Below are positions 1 to 11,889 of a stretch of 64,000 bases of DNA, in pieces. The stretch covers positions 1 to 64,000 of the forward strand of contig VCMS01000284.1 of the NCBI GenBank assembly GCA_022539475.1, read 5' to 3'. The notes under the pieces were generated by a model, which made no database searches, was not told the DNA's origin, and saw only the letters and a program-made list of their open reading frames with translations. This DNA comes from Gracilaria domingensis (taxonomy: Eukaryota > Rhodophyta > Florideophyceae > Gracilariales > Gracilariaceae). Each line of letters begins with the position of its first letter. The stretch's first letter is position 1. Position numbers and translations under genes: made by a program.

Positions 1-1340
1 ATCAATAGTACATATTGTAAGAAAAAGTTACTGAAAAATATGTCTGTACGATTTCTTTCTATCATGATTGCAGAAAACTTCCTTTTCTTTGTCAATAAAC
101 ACACATAAAACGCACAGAATTAACTGATAACAAAATTTCAACTTTGCTTAGAAAGTATAAAGTGCAAACATATGTGTACAAATAGTCCCGAAGGCGCAAC
201 AAAACAATTGGAGCGGTTTAGTCACATTTTGTAGTCATGATGAAGTGCATATTATTCTGCTGCATTTTAGGAGTCCAAAACAATAGCCAGAAAAAATCTT
301 GAGATAAAAACCAAGAAATCGAGACATTAACTTCCACTTCATTTCCCATAATGAATTAGTCTATGCATCTCTAGCCCCTACATTGATGCTAAACCTCCAT
401 ATATTGTTGTCATCGTGGTCAAAAATAAACCCAAATTTCATCAGTAATCGTCACCTGTGCTTATTTTTGTTCGAACATGGAGCAAGTAGCAAAAACGAAA
501 GAACTATTCTGTTCACGCTGCAATTGCGCTAAAAGAAGAGGTTATAATCATAGAAAACAGCGAATTAACGTTGGATAAAACGGGAATCGTTTTTCCCTCG
601 TAATGCTCTCTCCGTATCTGAATGAAGAGTATGAAGATTTAATAGTCAATACGTAGATTTGAAATTAACATACTCTTTATTATGCATGCGGCAGAATGTC
701 TAAACTTGCTCCTCAGCTCCCGTCACATTTGAAATAAAAATATACTACATGACGAAAGACATTTGTTTTCTTTCTCCGTTTATCTTTGTACACTACCATA
801 AAGGTTGTACTGGATCTATATAACTATCGCAATACTGTTCCCTTCCTTTTATTATCTCCTTATTGGTTGATTGATTGTTTTGCAAAATAGTTTCTTAGGT
901 CAGAATTTCTTTACAAAAATAATAGCATAAGATTCTGATGCTTATGACCATTAGAATTTTAAGTTATTATTTCAACACCCAAGAAATAACATTGTACTTG
1001 AGTCTTTCACATAAGCAAAAAAGCATGTACTAAACTAAGGGGTTTTGTAAATTGTGGGAGACGTTGGGTTCTTTAGAGGATAGTACTTTTTTCCACTCAC
1101 TTTTAAACCGGGTGACAGAAGAAAGTAAATTAACGTTTGTACCAGCACAAGAACAACATAAGTTTTAGAAGATTACAATGAGACGTGAGTCAGTTATTTT
1201 TTGGCTGTGTGTTGTTTGGAATAAGCACTCTTTAAAGGACTTGGTTTTTGCCTCATCAATCCACAATAAGCTGCACATACGGCGTTCGTAGATTACTTTG
1301 GCTTTTAGAATAAACTAATCGTAATTTAACCCAGTATGAT
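1..1340. other. AT-rich region without a recognisable gene
   Basis: I see no open frame with protein-like composition and no repeat shared with the rest of the window. The sequence is AT-rich with short homopolymer runs. It ends where the 3' terminal repeat of the copia-type element begins. Confidence 0.6.
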
Positions 1341-1344
1341 AAGG

Positions 1345-1590
1345 CAACAAAAGAAATGACAAGTGATGCGTGCTGTCGTGTCGGCGGTTTACCTTCTTGA
1401 GTCGGTGTCCTATAAGTCTGGCTAGCGTAGTTTCGGGTCCTGCAGCTGCTGCGGCAACCCCTATATAGTGCGTGCTGCACTGCTGCGTGCAGCGCCCTAC
1501 CAAGGTCGTGCATCTCATCTTTGGTGACAAACTGCAAGAGCAGTGCCTGCAACGAGAGCAGTCGCGATCTTATCCTGTACAAGATCTACT
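1345..1590 (-). repeat. 3' LTR-like repeat of the copia-type element
   Basis: This stretch aligns with 18052-18290 over its whole length: shared blocks around TGCTGTCGTGT, CTTGAGTCGGTGT, GTGCGTGCTGCACTGCT and TGTACAAGATCTAC, with scattered substitutions and small indels. The two copies flank the gag-protease-integrase-RT-RNase H remnants in the same orientation, as LTRs would. Exact LTR ends and a target duplication could not be fixed because of the divergence, so the element is old. Confidence 0.7.
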
Positions 1591-1904
1591 CACGCCTCTC
1601 TTTCTAGTCCTCTCAAGTCACCTGTCGAGTAATGTTGCGATTACGGACACTCTTGTGGCTTTCAAACTGACATTTAGTTTTCTACAGAAAAACAGCAACT
1701 CCAGCGGCTGCTTCAAGGAGACTATCCGTCTTAGTCAGAAGATCTGAACAAATTCAACTTTTTCCAGGGTATCCAATCATCTTGTCCATGTTGTGGTCAT
1801 CAAATTTAAATCGGATGACGCTGCGCCCGCCGAATAGATCTATCTACGCTGGTTTCTTGCAAGTCCAGTGTAGTGAATAGTCATTAGAATGCTACGAGGA
1901 CGAT

Positions 1905-2377
1905 TTAAGTCACTTCAATTTCCCAACATGTCTTCAATGCTTTGAGCAACAACTTTTCATTCGTCAATCGCCTCACCTGCTGCGAGATTTTTTCAGCAAG
2001 AACTATCGACTTCACAGATTTCCTTGATTTGGCAAGAAGACCAGAACAATGCGTGAATACTGCGTTCTTCTTAAAGTCTCCAAACAGAATTTCAGCTATC
2101 CAGCCAACTGACCATGGTCTTCCTGCCTGCCTTGCATCGGCAAATACCAGAATTGACACTTCATAATCCCGGTTCTAGTAGGCCCCACATACTGTATTGT
2201 AAAACCTCTTTCTTCAGGTTCTTGAGCATGTTGATCTGGGTAACAAGATCTTTGACCTTCGGTCGAGGCCCCTTCTGTTGCAGGAAGCTTGCCGCAAAAG
2301 CACAGTATGGCGACGCAGCGGTTCCAAGCAATCCAGTGAGCTGTGTACGGATCGAAAAGCAGACGACTCGACTGCAT
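1905..2377 (-). pseudogene. copia-type RNase H remnant
   Basis: Minus-strand reading gives a frame with SILVFADA near its start, followed by GWIAEILFG and KSVKSIVLAE, which fits the RNase H end of a Ty1/copia polyprotein. It follows the reverse transcriptase remnant in the expected order and precedes the 3' LTR-like repeat. The coding signal shifts between frames (one piece at 2096-2377, another at 1905-2159), so this copy is broken. The domain name rests on position and weak motif likeness. Confidence 0.55.
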
Positions 2378-3159
2378 TGAGTGCTTCCTCGCGCTCTTTC
2401 CTACGCTTGAGATCGATTAGATCGGCCTCTAGACCTTTCAGTTTTTCGTCCCATGAACCATGATAGAGTAATCTTCGAAGTGCACAATATCCAAACCGAA
2501 ATACGGAAAGGACCAGGACCAAAACGATTGTCCCGAGTTTATACAATCGCTGTATGCGTTCAATAGATTCCTTCAAGATGTCTCGCGGACCACACAAAAG
2601 CACGTCATCTGTTATCTTCACAGCTACGATCTCAATGGAACCTCAAAACCTCTGTAGAACAGTTCTGGCACGTAGACTAAATGACGAACCCAACTGGCGC
2701 ATGAGTCTATCGCTAACCTTTGCCATTTAGCAGAGGGGTTGACCAGGCCATAAGATGCAACGCGTAAAAGCCAGTAGTGTCTGTGTTTAGTCTTGCATTC
2801 GCGCGGAGGCACCACGTAAACATCGCGCAGTGCATCACCACTCTGTAGGAATGCACTCTCGAAATCATCTTCGCTAGCGTCCACTTTCTGATGTTCGTCA
2901 TTGCCAGCAGAATTCTTATCCCAAATGGGAGGCAGGTAGCAGAGTCAGTCTTCATATTCTTCTTGGCACTATCTTCGTTGCCGTGCGGAAGCGATTTTGG
3001 CCTTCAAGATAAGTTGTCCATCATCACACCGCTTGATCTTGTAGAACACGTGACTGAAGATAACGTTTGCGTCCGCACGAACATCCGAAACTGGCACGCG
3101 GTCGACAGTCTTCAAGAACGCTTCCTCCTCCTTCAAATACGCATTCTGGGTTAGGAAGG
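2214..3159 (-). pseudogene. copia-type reverse transcriptase remnant
   Basis: Pieces in successive frames match the copia reverse transcriptase in order. At 2969-3159 there is NAYLKEEEAFLKTV and NVIFSHVFYKIK followed by KAK; at 2624-2884 DDFESAFLQSGDALRDVYV and SYGLVNPSAKW; at 2214-2621 KITDDVLLCG, the region after the catalytic Asp pair, and YKLGTIV. At least two frameshifts separate them. The upstream end stops exactly at the gypsy insertion (3160). The frame resumes on the far side of that insertion at 14926, so this is the second half of the gene started at 18049. Confidence 0.75.
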
Positions 3160-4012
3160 TGTGGTGCAAAACCCTCGACGGGAAAACAACAAACCGCGTC
3201 GCGGACGAGCACCTCAGGGTGTTCAGGCCCTGCTCCCTGTGAAGGGCAGTCGAGCGGCAGAACCCTCCGATAGGGCCAACACGAGCCGGGTGTAAATCCG
3301 GGTGGCCCCGATCTGGGCGTGCAGTCGGAGGTAGAAGGGGTAGAATCGGCGTAGGTATCCGGATGGTTCCGGCGAGCCACAGCGAGTGGGGGTATCCAGC
3401 CCAACGGTATGGGACGACAAAAGATCAACAAACGAGCCGCACTGCGGAGCACTGACTCGCGATAAGCGGGAAAACTCCCGAGACAAATAAACAAACCTAC
3501 AATGTAGGGCAGAGTAGCGAAAGCCGTAAGACGGAAATGAAAACAATAAAATAGATAAGAAAGTGCCGTGACGACGGATTAGTACTCCTCAGGGACGGAG
3601 GTTGGTTGATCAGCCCGGAATTGCGGCGGTATTCCCCAGGATGGGGCTGGTGACCGTGCGCAAGCGGCAAGAAGATCAGAGCCAAAGGCCTCGTTGAGGT
3701 TTACTTCCCGTACAGTGGCGGCAAGTGCCGCCACTTATATACGGCACTTGAAAATATCAATTAAAATATCTAACTATCCGGCGCTGCCGGCCAATACACT
3801 ACAGGTGTGCACCGTGGCAGGCTTGCCACGGCGCACCCGCTATCGGGCCAACTTGGCACACGTGTGCAGAAATACTACCCTTCCTAGGCATACCCAAAAT
3901 AGGGGCACTACCCCAGTAGCCTCTCATAACCTGAGGTGTCGAAGCCGGTAACGGATCAACAAACTATGAAAAGCACCTCGGTGCATCCCCACAAAGGGCG
4001 TTTTGCTCTACA
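3160..4012 (-). repeat. 3' LTR of gypsy element 1
   Basis: Direct repeat of 14064-14920. In the plus view it starts TGTGGTGCAAAAC and ends GCTCTACA. It contains a TATATAAG box on the minus strand at 3734-3741. Directly downstream in that orientation is a perfect hairpin (arms AGTGGCGGCA and TGCCGCCACT). Several more short hairpins (for example around GTGGCAGGCTTGCCAC and GGGGCACTACCCC) lie in the other half. Confidence 0.93.
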
Positions 4013-4025
4013 TCTCCCCCTTCTC
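4013..4025 (-). promoter_or_regulatory. Polypurine tract of gypsy element 1
   Basis: On the minus strand this reads GAGAAGGGGGAGA and abuts the first base of the 3' LTR. This is the expected position and composition for the plus-strand primer of reverse transcription. Confidence 0.8.
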
Positions 4026-4072
4026 AGGCTGAGACACCGACTCCGTCGGCTCGATACGCCTCGCGATGGAGG

Positions 4073-4080
4073 TATATAAG
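4073..4080 (+). promoter_or_regulatory. TATA-like box for the antisense accessory frame
   Basis: TATATAAG lies 92 bases upstream of the ATG at 4173 on the plus strand, outside the LTR. The same octamer occurs on the minus strand inside the LTR (3734-3741). It suggests that the plus-strand frame is transcribed from its own promoter, opposite to gag-pol. This is inference from sequence only. Confidence 0.45.
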
Positions 4081-4172
4081 GAAGTCTCCCAAGACGGGTC
4101 TGCCGAGAACTGTTCGGAGCCACCAACACCTCCGGTGTCAGTAGCGAACCTCGTCATCTCGAGCCCTCCGCG

Positions 4173-5863
4173 ATGTCCAACGCACCGAACGGCCCTCCGT
4201 CCTCGACGGCACGCATGCAAGTATCGAACCCGCCGTTCCGGTCTGTTCCTCTCCCGCAGTCGGCGGCTGCCTCCCAGCCGGGTTCTTCCGGACAAGATCA
4301 CGCTCCAGCTCAGGCTGGTCCCGCGCCCGTGTGGGATTGGTTCAACGCCGAGATGCCAGCTACGCTGGGTGGATGGCCTACCGCAGGCGCGTTACGCATC
4401 CGGGATCCGCACCGGCACAGTTTCCTTTTTGCCCAGGCTCCCTGGTTTGACGCCGAAGCCGTTCGGGATACGGAGCTCGTCGACTCGTACGCTGTCGACG
4501 GTCAACTCCCTGGTGGGCTTCCTGCTGACGTTACCCGTTCATGGGACTGGATCGCCCGCGTTGCGGTTATACCGAGCTGCCTGTTTGTAGGTCGAAACGA
4601 GACGAGACAATTCGCTCGCAATGAGATGGCCCGCATTGGGTACGCGCGACACTTCCGAGCTCCGAACGAACATCCGGTGCCGGCACAGTACCAGTACGAT
4701 GTGGCACGTTACCGAACTTTCGGCGAGGTCGGCTACGGCGACCATCTAGCCAACGCGTTGGACGAAATTGACCGATATTCGGATACCGTTCAGCCGCAGC
4801 AGGAGTTGATCCTGTGGGCGCGGCCGATCCTTCGCGCCGAGTTCCGGTTCCTTCGCCGTCCTGGACGGTCTCAATTTCATGAAGGCCTCCGCTTCGAGAG
4901 GAAATGGCGTTCCCGCTTCGGGGTACTGGTGCCGTACCAGTGCACGGAGGTGGAACGCATTGCGCGTCACTCCCATACTGGGCGATACCTGCCGCTGCCG
5001 TCATTCTGGCCTGCGGTCGAAGTCCCACGAGGGTGTCACGTAGAGCTACCGCCCTGCCTAACTTACATAGGCTCGTACTTCATGAATGATCCGCCTCGCG
5101 GCCTGTGGAGCATCCTGGCAACAGAATGGACCGTCCGCGTTGCGGCTTTCCTCCTCATCGAGGCATATGATCGTACCGAGTTTGGTTCATCCCGGAACTC
5201 ATCCGGCAAGCGATCCGAGCGTTGGATCTCTCCGAAGTGCTCGGCTCGGTCCGCAATGCGCGCGAAGCCACCGCGTTGGTGGACGTCATTGACCAGATTG
5301 ACTGGAATGAGGTGCCTGCTAGTCAGGTTTCCGACGGGGTCCGTCGGCAGTCGGACCGTTCTCCCGGACGGAACGTCAACGCCGGCGACTTCGTATACTT
5401 TGACCCATGGATTTGGGAGGTAATTGGTCCCGCTGAGGCGGCTGGTCGCCGCCGAGAGGAGCGATATATCCCGGAAGGGCACCCGCGTGGGTTCGTATAC
5501 GTCGACGATGACGGTGATGACCCTGCAGAGGGAGGAAGTCCCATGGATGAGGGGAGCCCAGTGGGGGTTGCCTCGGAGCCCGACGCTACGGGAGATGACG
5601 ACGAAGTCGTGATCGTTGACCCGCCCGCTGTAGCGGCTCCCGCTCCGACCGGCCCGTGGGCTCAGGATGTAGCATCCGCCGTGGGCGGCAGTTCTTCTCT
5701 CACTCCGCGAGCGGCGGTCATTCGCGACTTCCTTCGAGGCGTGGGAGTGGCCGTTCCCGATACGGTGACCGACGAGTCGGAGTTGCAGGCAATAGCGGCA
5801 CAGCGCTTCTCCGGGGCTCCCGGTAGTGGGGGCACCCCAGGTGCTGGACCGTCCGGCGCGTAA
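4173..5863 (+). pseudogene. Antisense accessory protein of gypsy element 1 (one frameshift)
   Basis: An ATG at 4173 opens a frame running to about 5170 that is protein-like: Pro/Ser/Gln-rich N-terminus, then aromatic-rich segments such as WDWFNAEMP, SFLFAQAPWFD and CLTYIGSYF. Near 5165-5195 the coding signal moves to the frame ending at 5863 (PELIRQAIRALDLSEVLGSV, then an acidic, Gly/Pro-rich tail). A one-base indel in this copy explains this, giving an ancestral protein of about 560 residues. I recognise no family; it does not look like a gag knuckle, protease or envelope. It lies between pol and the 3' LTR in the opposite orientation, with its own TATA-like box. Function unknown. Confidence 0.55.
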
Positions 5864-5931
5864 TTCCCGGCTCGCGATCCCGACGGGCTGTAGTAGTCCG
5901 TAGTAGACCCTGATGATGAGGGGCGAACTCA

Positions 5932-6370
5932 ATAGTTAGAGGTAAACTTCACCAGCCTGCTGGCTTGGCCCACATTTTTCTTCCTGTTCTCCCCTTCTCA
6001 GTGGGCAATACCTCGTTTGAGGCTGTTGCGAATGGCCCACAAGAGAGGGGTAACTTTTCCGCACAAGCGGCTGTAGCGATAAAACTTCTTAGTCTTCCTT
6101 CCAGTTTCCTGGCTTCTTCTCCTTCTTCTTAGGCTTCTTTCTTCTTTATCTTCTTCTCCACTGTAAGTGGCTTCCGCATTTCGCGGCATGTTTGTTCAGC
6201 GAAAAGCTGTCCGCTTAGAGCGGCCTGGTCCGCCTGAGGCGGCTAAGTGATCTCGAGTTAACTTCAAGTTGCATCCGCTTGACGCGGCATATTCTTGCGT
6301 AATGCAATACTGTCCGCATGAGGCGGCATATTCCGTCTGGGACGGCTGTGCTCAATAGAGACGTGGGTGG
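5932..6370. other. Non-coding segment rich in CCGC/GCGG mini-hairpins
   Basis: I see no convincing gene. The segment holds a run of short inverted repeats: CCGCTTAGAGCGG, CCGCCTGAGGCGG, CCGCTTGACGCGG, CCGCATGAGGCGG and CCGTCTGGGACGG, each with a loop of about five bases. It lies between the convergent ends of the chromodomain frame and the antisense frame, so it may hold 3' ends of both transcripts. Confidence 0.5.
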
Positions 6371-7806
6371 TCAACCCACTTGGGCCTTGTCCAGCGTAGC
6401 CGGTATCGGTGTCCGTGTGCGACGGTGGTACTGCAAGACCTTCGAGCGAGGCAAGTGCTCAATGGGCTCGTGCGTATCCTCTGAAGAGGCGTAGCCGTAC
6501 CAACGGACTCGATACAGTAGTTCCCCGTCAGGGGCGTAGCCGTGACTTATCAGACGGTCAATGACATACTCCTCATCGAGGACCTTCCGCGCAGGATGCG
6601 GCTTTGTCGATGTATCCTCTCTCGAGGTGTCGTTGTTACCTCTCCCGTCGTGGGCTTCATTGGTTACTTTCGGCTTCCGTCCTGACGGCAAGACATCCTG
6701 TACGCCAGGCGAGAGCCATTTTGACCATGGTGTTTCCATGTCATTCCGGCTTCCAGAGTTCTGGCTTTCCTTCCCGTATTGTCGGGCTGTTACCGAGCTT
6801 CGGTGTTCTCGAATAGCGAGCTTCCGGCGTTCCGGCAAGATCTCCCGAAGTGAGGGTGAACGGTCCGCAATGCGGTGTGCCAGCGAGTGGTGCCGTGGCA
6901 CGTGCCGAGGCGACGCCTTGCCAAGCATTGCTGGCGGTGGGGCCTGCGCCGTTGCACGGCTGTGCGTTGCCGATTCAAATTCGGAATTTCCGTTTCCGGC
7001 GGCCGCAAGCCTTACAGCGGGCACGTGCCCGGCTCGTGTGTTGTCACCCTCCACTGGAGGCGGATCGCCGGCGAAGCCAGACACTTGGCGCAGCGTGCGC
7101 GCGTGTGCAGCGTTGGGCTGCTGCCCACCTACTGTGGCATGTCGGCCTGCTGTTGCGGCGGTTGCCTCCGTGTTTTCAACGGCTTCATCACTCGATGCTT
7201 CAATAAAATCTCCCGAAATCGGGTCTGCCGTAACAACACGGTCTTTCTGGACAGGCTTCTTTTCCGGTCTTCCGGCTTCTTTTGACGCGAGTGCGCTGCC
7301 GCTGCCGGGCTCCGACTGCGGCGGGCATGTACTTTCCGCATTCGACGTGGCTGCTGCGGTGGTTACCACCCTCTTTTCCGGCGTACCGGTCTCACGCTGC
7401 ACAGCTGGGGCAGGCTCTGGTCCTTCCGTCTGTGACGGCCGTACAGTGCTATCCGCGGGCGAAGCGGCGACTTCTGCAGCAGCTACATCCTGGTGTTCTT
7501 CCGGTTCTCCGGCTTCGTGCTCCACCGAAGTGGTGCGTTCCTCTTTAGGCTTCCGCGATAACTGCGCGTTTCTCGCTTCTTTCCGAATCTTCGGCTGTAC
7601 GTCGCGCGTCCGCGTGCTTTCACCACGACTTGCGTGCGGCCCGGAGGCCTGCAAAGGCACTTCCGTCGACGACGGCGACAACGAAATCGAGCGACTTACC
7701 TCCTCCTCCCCCTCCTCAGTTGGAGCGTCGGGGGTGGTGGTGAGGATCCCCTGAGGGGCCAGTATCGCGTGTGGACATGTGCGGCGTTCGAGACTGGCGG
7801 GTTAGC
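6371..7806 (-). pseudogene. Chromodomain-bearing C-terminal part of gypsy 1 pol
   Basis: The frame is open from a TAA near 7807 to 6371 without a good ATG. The N-terminal two thirds are low-complexity (Ser, Pro, Glu, Thr, Ala). The last 70 residues form a chromodomain: DEEYVIDRLISHG, then ELLYRVRWYGYASSEDTHEPIEHL and a YHRR end. The usual TWEP is THEP here, so one aromatic-cage residue may be lost. In chromoviruses this domain follows the integrase and directs integration to marked chromatin. Here it is separated from pol (ending 7964) by frame changes, so in this copy it is either an orphan frame or reached by frameshifting or splicing. Confidence 0.7.
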
Positions 7807-7963
7807 TTCCGGCTTTGCCGGCAAATCAGCAAGTCCGCGGCTAGGATGCGGCAGGACTGACAACGAAGCGCGCTCTCCCGCTGTCGCGGCTTGGTCCACA
7901 GTAGGCGTAGCGCTGTCCGGCGTTTCCGGTTGCTTTTCTGACGAACAGGCTGTGGCGCAGGCG

Positions 7964-10900
7964 TTACGCGATCGCGCGAAAAACGCTCGTGTTCACCCTC
8001 AATATCGAGGACAACCGTTGTATCGGTGATAGAAATAACCCTGTAGGGGCCGTCCGCGATAGAGAGAGCTTATGCCTCTTCTCCTTTTCCGGGTTATAGT
8101 ATTCCTTCCGTAGGAAGGCGTAGTTACCTTCCCTGATCTGAGGGGCATCCCTGCGCATTCGTGCGTCGAAATTCTGCTTGTACGCGGCTTGTGCCTTATC
8201 GATGTTTTGCCTAACTGTAGGAATGATGTTCTTAAGCCAGGCCTTCCAGGCGTCCCTGTGTAGACGAGGCGAGGGGAACTTATCCAAAGTTGGCTGTGGC
8301 TCGATAGCCACCGAAGGTGGAACGCGTGATAGCACAAGCTCGAACGGCGAGATCTGAGTAGTGCGATGAACCTGCGTATTGTAGGCATATGTCACCGCAT
8401 CGGTGTATTGATCCCACTCCGACGGATGTTCGGCAACGAATGTCCGTAATGCATTGAGCATTGTGCGGTTAAAACGTTCAACCTGCCCATTACTCTGGGG
8501 GTGGTATGTTGTCGTAAACCAGTTTTGGATCCGCGAGATGCGGCAAACGTCCTGAAAGAACTTAGCCGTAAACTGCGGTCCATTGTCCGATAACAGGTCA
8601 ATCGGCGGTCCGTAGACAAAAACCCAGTGTGTAACGAAAGCTTGGGCGACCGCACTGGCGGTAACCTTCGTCAAAGGCACAGTCCGTACCAGTTTAGAAA
8701 AACGGTCGGTGATCACAAGTAGAAACCGGTTTCCCCGGCGAGTGCGGATAAACTCGCCGAGCAAGTCAATTGCCACGAATTCAAGTAGAGCCCTAGCAGG
8801 GAAGAGTACCAACTTCTTGGAGTACTTCCGCAGTTTGACGCGGTTCTTCGCGCAGTCAGAACATCCACGAACAGTGGCATACGCGTCGAAAGCCATTGCT
8901 GGCCAGTAAAAGTCCTTCCGTAAGGTGTAGTACAACTTCCTGCCACCAGGGTGGGCTGACAACTTCGCGTAGTGCGACAAATGCAGTACTCGTGACTGAA
9001 GTGAGTGCGGAACCACAATCTGTGGCCTGTTTCCGACAGTTCGGATTAGAAATTCTTGGTCGTTCTCGACGAAAGGCAACTGTGCTCCACCGTTTAGACG
9101 ACTACGAATCTCCGTACAAAAACGGTCGGTGTGCTGCTCCCGGATGAGTTCCTCCGGCTTGATCGGTACGAAAGAGCCCGGTTCGGGTTGCGTGTCTGAC
9201 ACGGCTAAAACAGCATCGTAGATGTCCCATCCTTCCGATTCTTCATCGGCATCGCTCGAGCCGTCTCCCACGAGGAAGCACGGTATCTCCAGATCATCGA
9301 CTGGCGCAGCTTCAGCCGCTGTTTCCAAGCGGGACAGTGCATCAGCCTGAGTGTTCAGGAGTCCTTTCTTGTAACGGATTTCGAAATCGAATTCCGACAA
9401 GCGAAGTCTCCACCGCATCAAGCGGCCAGATGGCTCTGCTATAGAGAGTAGCCAGCGTAATGCCGAATGATCGGTATGAACAATGAAGCGGGTCCCCATA
9501 AGATAGGGCCGCAGTGTCTGTAACGCCCAGACAACTGCCAAGCACTCCTTCTCGGATACCGAGTAATTCCTCTCGTGAACGTTGAGGCTTCTTGACCAAT
9601 ACCCAATTGGCAATCGCTCGCCATCATTGGTGGTCTGGAATAGGGCACAGCCGACTTGGTAGTCGCTCGCATCCGTATCCCCTGCATATGGCAAACCAGC
9701 CCTAGGCAGGGATAAAACAGGTGGCGATGTCACCGCGTCCACGAGCGACGAGAAAGCCGCGGCCTTGCGGTCATCGAATTCTTCCAGATCGACTGGCTGT
9801 CCTTTGCGAAGAAGCTCGTTCAGAGGTGCAGCGATATCCGCGAAGTTCGGAATGAAGCGGCGATACACATTGCACAAGCCGAGAAAAGATCGGAGTTCCG
9901 TCTGCGTCCTCGGATGCTTAGCCTCTTTGAGGGATTTCAGGCGTACTTCGTCAATCGAAAGCCGTCCCGGACGGATAACATGGCCGAGATACCTGACGGT
10001 TTCGGTAAAGAACTCACATTTCTTGAGCTTGAGCGTAATGCCTGCATCGCGTAGGACTCGCATCACATCCCGTACGTGGGTCAAGTGCTCATCCAGGTTG
10101 CTGGAGTAGACAATGATGTCACCCAGGTATACCAGGCAAGTCTTCCACTTAAAGCGGGCTAGCAAAATATCCACAGCTCGTTGAAAAGTGGCTGGCGCGT
10201 TCGTTAACCCAAAGGGCATCCGATTGAATCGGTACAATCCTTCATGACAAACGAAGGCTGTCTTGTCACGATCCTCAGCCCTCACGGGAACTTGCCAATA
10301 GCCCCAATTCGCGTCTAGGGTTGTGAACACTTTCGCGTCGCCCAATGAATCGATGCATTCATCCATTCGTGGGATAGGATACACATCCTTGACCGTAGCC
10401 GCGTTTAGCTTGCGGTAATCGATGCAAAATCGCCAAGACCCATCAGCTTTGGGCGCGAGCACCACCGGCGATGCCCAAGGTGACTGAGCCGGCTCGATAA
10501 CTCCAGCGCGGAGCATCTTCTCAACTTGAGCTTTCTCCTCCTGCCGAGCTGTCGGTCCTGCCCTGTAAGGGTGCTGTGAAATGGGCCGAGTATTCGGTAG
10601 CAAATCAATCCGATGTTCGGTAATACCAATCTTACCCAGTGTGCCATCCCACATGGGCGTGAACTTCTCAAGCATGTGCCGCAATTTATCGCGGTGAGTC
10701 TCTGGGACATGTTCAAGATCCAGAGACTCCAGTTCCTGTACTGCCTTATCGTTCGTGTCAGCAGCACTCAGGTCCGTATCATTACTGTCCGACGAGGTCG
10801 GCATTGCCTCCTTCGACAGGCTGCGGTTATTTGCATCCGACGAAGTCGGCGTAGCATCTTCCGACGAACTGTTCGGTCCAGTCGTTTCGGAATTGTTCCG

Positions 10901-11889
10901 TTCCGCCTCCCCCTCCTCAGCTTCGAGGATTCCGAGAACCTCGGCAATAGAAACCTGAGTAGGCACTATAGCCGCAGGGTGCGGAAGCAACGAACCAATA
11001 ACTTGGCTCCTAACCAACCGTTGAGAAAAACGGCTGAAGTTCGCAACCAGCACCTGAAAAGGCTTCTCGGGTTCGACGAAAACAATCCCATTAGCGAGGG
11101 CAAGCTGATGCTTCTCCTGTAACGCAGGCAACGGTTGTACCGTTTGTAAGCCACATTGTGGGGAGGTCACAGTAACCCAGACCTGTGATTCAGGCGGGAT
11201 GGAAATGGGCCGAGCTACTCGGAGCTTTGTAGACTTCCGTTCATCGGCTGTAGGCTTCTGTGCCGCAGGCAAAGGGACTTGCTTCTTCAGAGCCCGGCGT
11301 AGGGGACGCCGAACGATCGGTACAGTAGTCCCATCTTCCATTTCGATGGTTCGCTTCCGCGGTCGAATTGCATCGACGAAGCGGTCACAGAAGTCGCAGC
11401 CGAGGATAGCCGGCGCAGCGAGTTGCTTGCAAACCAAGAAATCGAGCTTCGCCACGTAGCGGCCAAGCCTGACGAGCAGGTCTATTACTCCCACAGTCGA
11501 AAGTGGCCGATTGTTTGCATCCGCTATGTCAATCTGCGGCGCCGCACGAACGCGAGACCGCAAGTGCGGCGGAATCATCGATTCAACCAAGAAATTTGGC
11601 CCAGCTCCTGTATCGAGCACGGACAACTGCCGAACCATGTACTGGTCGGAAACACCCAGGTCGGCGTAAACTTTGTAGTTACGTTTCGCCATGACCAGGA
11701 CTCTATCCGGGAACCGGCTGTTCTTAGACCGTATCCACGGGCGACGCAAGACACCAAGGTGCTCAGAGTCCACGTCTGTAGTGGCCAGTTTCCTCGAAAG
11801 GATTATGACCGGGGAGCGAGGCTTCTCAGCCTCAGGCGCACTAAACCCCGTCGCTGGGGGCGCCTCTCCATTGCTGGAGGCTCCCTTGC
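7964..11889 (-). pseudogene. pol: Gypsy 1 pol: protease, reverse transcriptase, RNase H, integrase
   Basis: Long open frame, entered from gag by a shift at 11893-11899. Domains in order: aspartic protease with LDTGAGPN; reverse transcriptase with WRFCIDYRKLN, FTTLDANWGYWQV and the catalytic box as VYLGDIIVYS; RNase H with TDASDYQVG and HTDHSALRWLL; integrase with the HHCC zinc site (HLSHYAKLSAHPGG, CSDC) and DDE core (AIDLLGEF, SDNGPQFTAKFF, NGQVERFNRTM). YLGD lacks the first Asp of the usual YLDD pair, predicting no polymerase activity. Near 8065 the frame drifts out of the GPY/F-type motif (GPYRVISI continues one frame over), so the annotated end is premature. Confidence 0.92.

Noticed and set aside
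7693-7699. GTAAGT on the minus strand as a pol splice donor joining integrase to the chromodomain
   Set aside because: No matching acceptor or branch site could be identified, and single-base frameshifts explain the break as well.
6561-7754. A 397-codon plus-strand frame opposite the chromodomain frame
   Set aside because: It mirrors a GC-rich coding frame. The minus strand has a clear chromodomain, while this one has none and a Ser/Ala/Thr-rich shadow composition.
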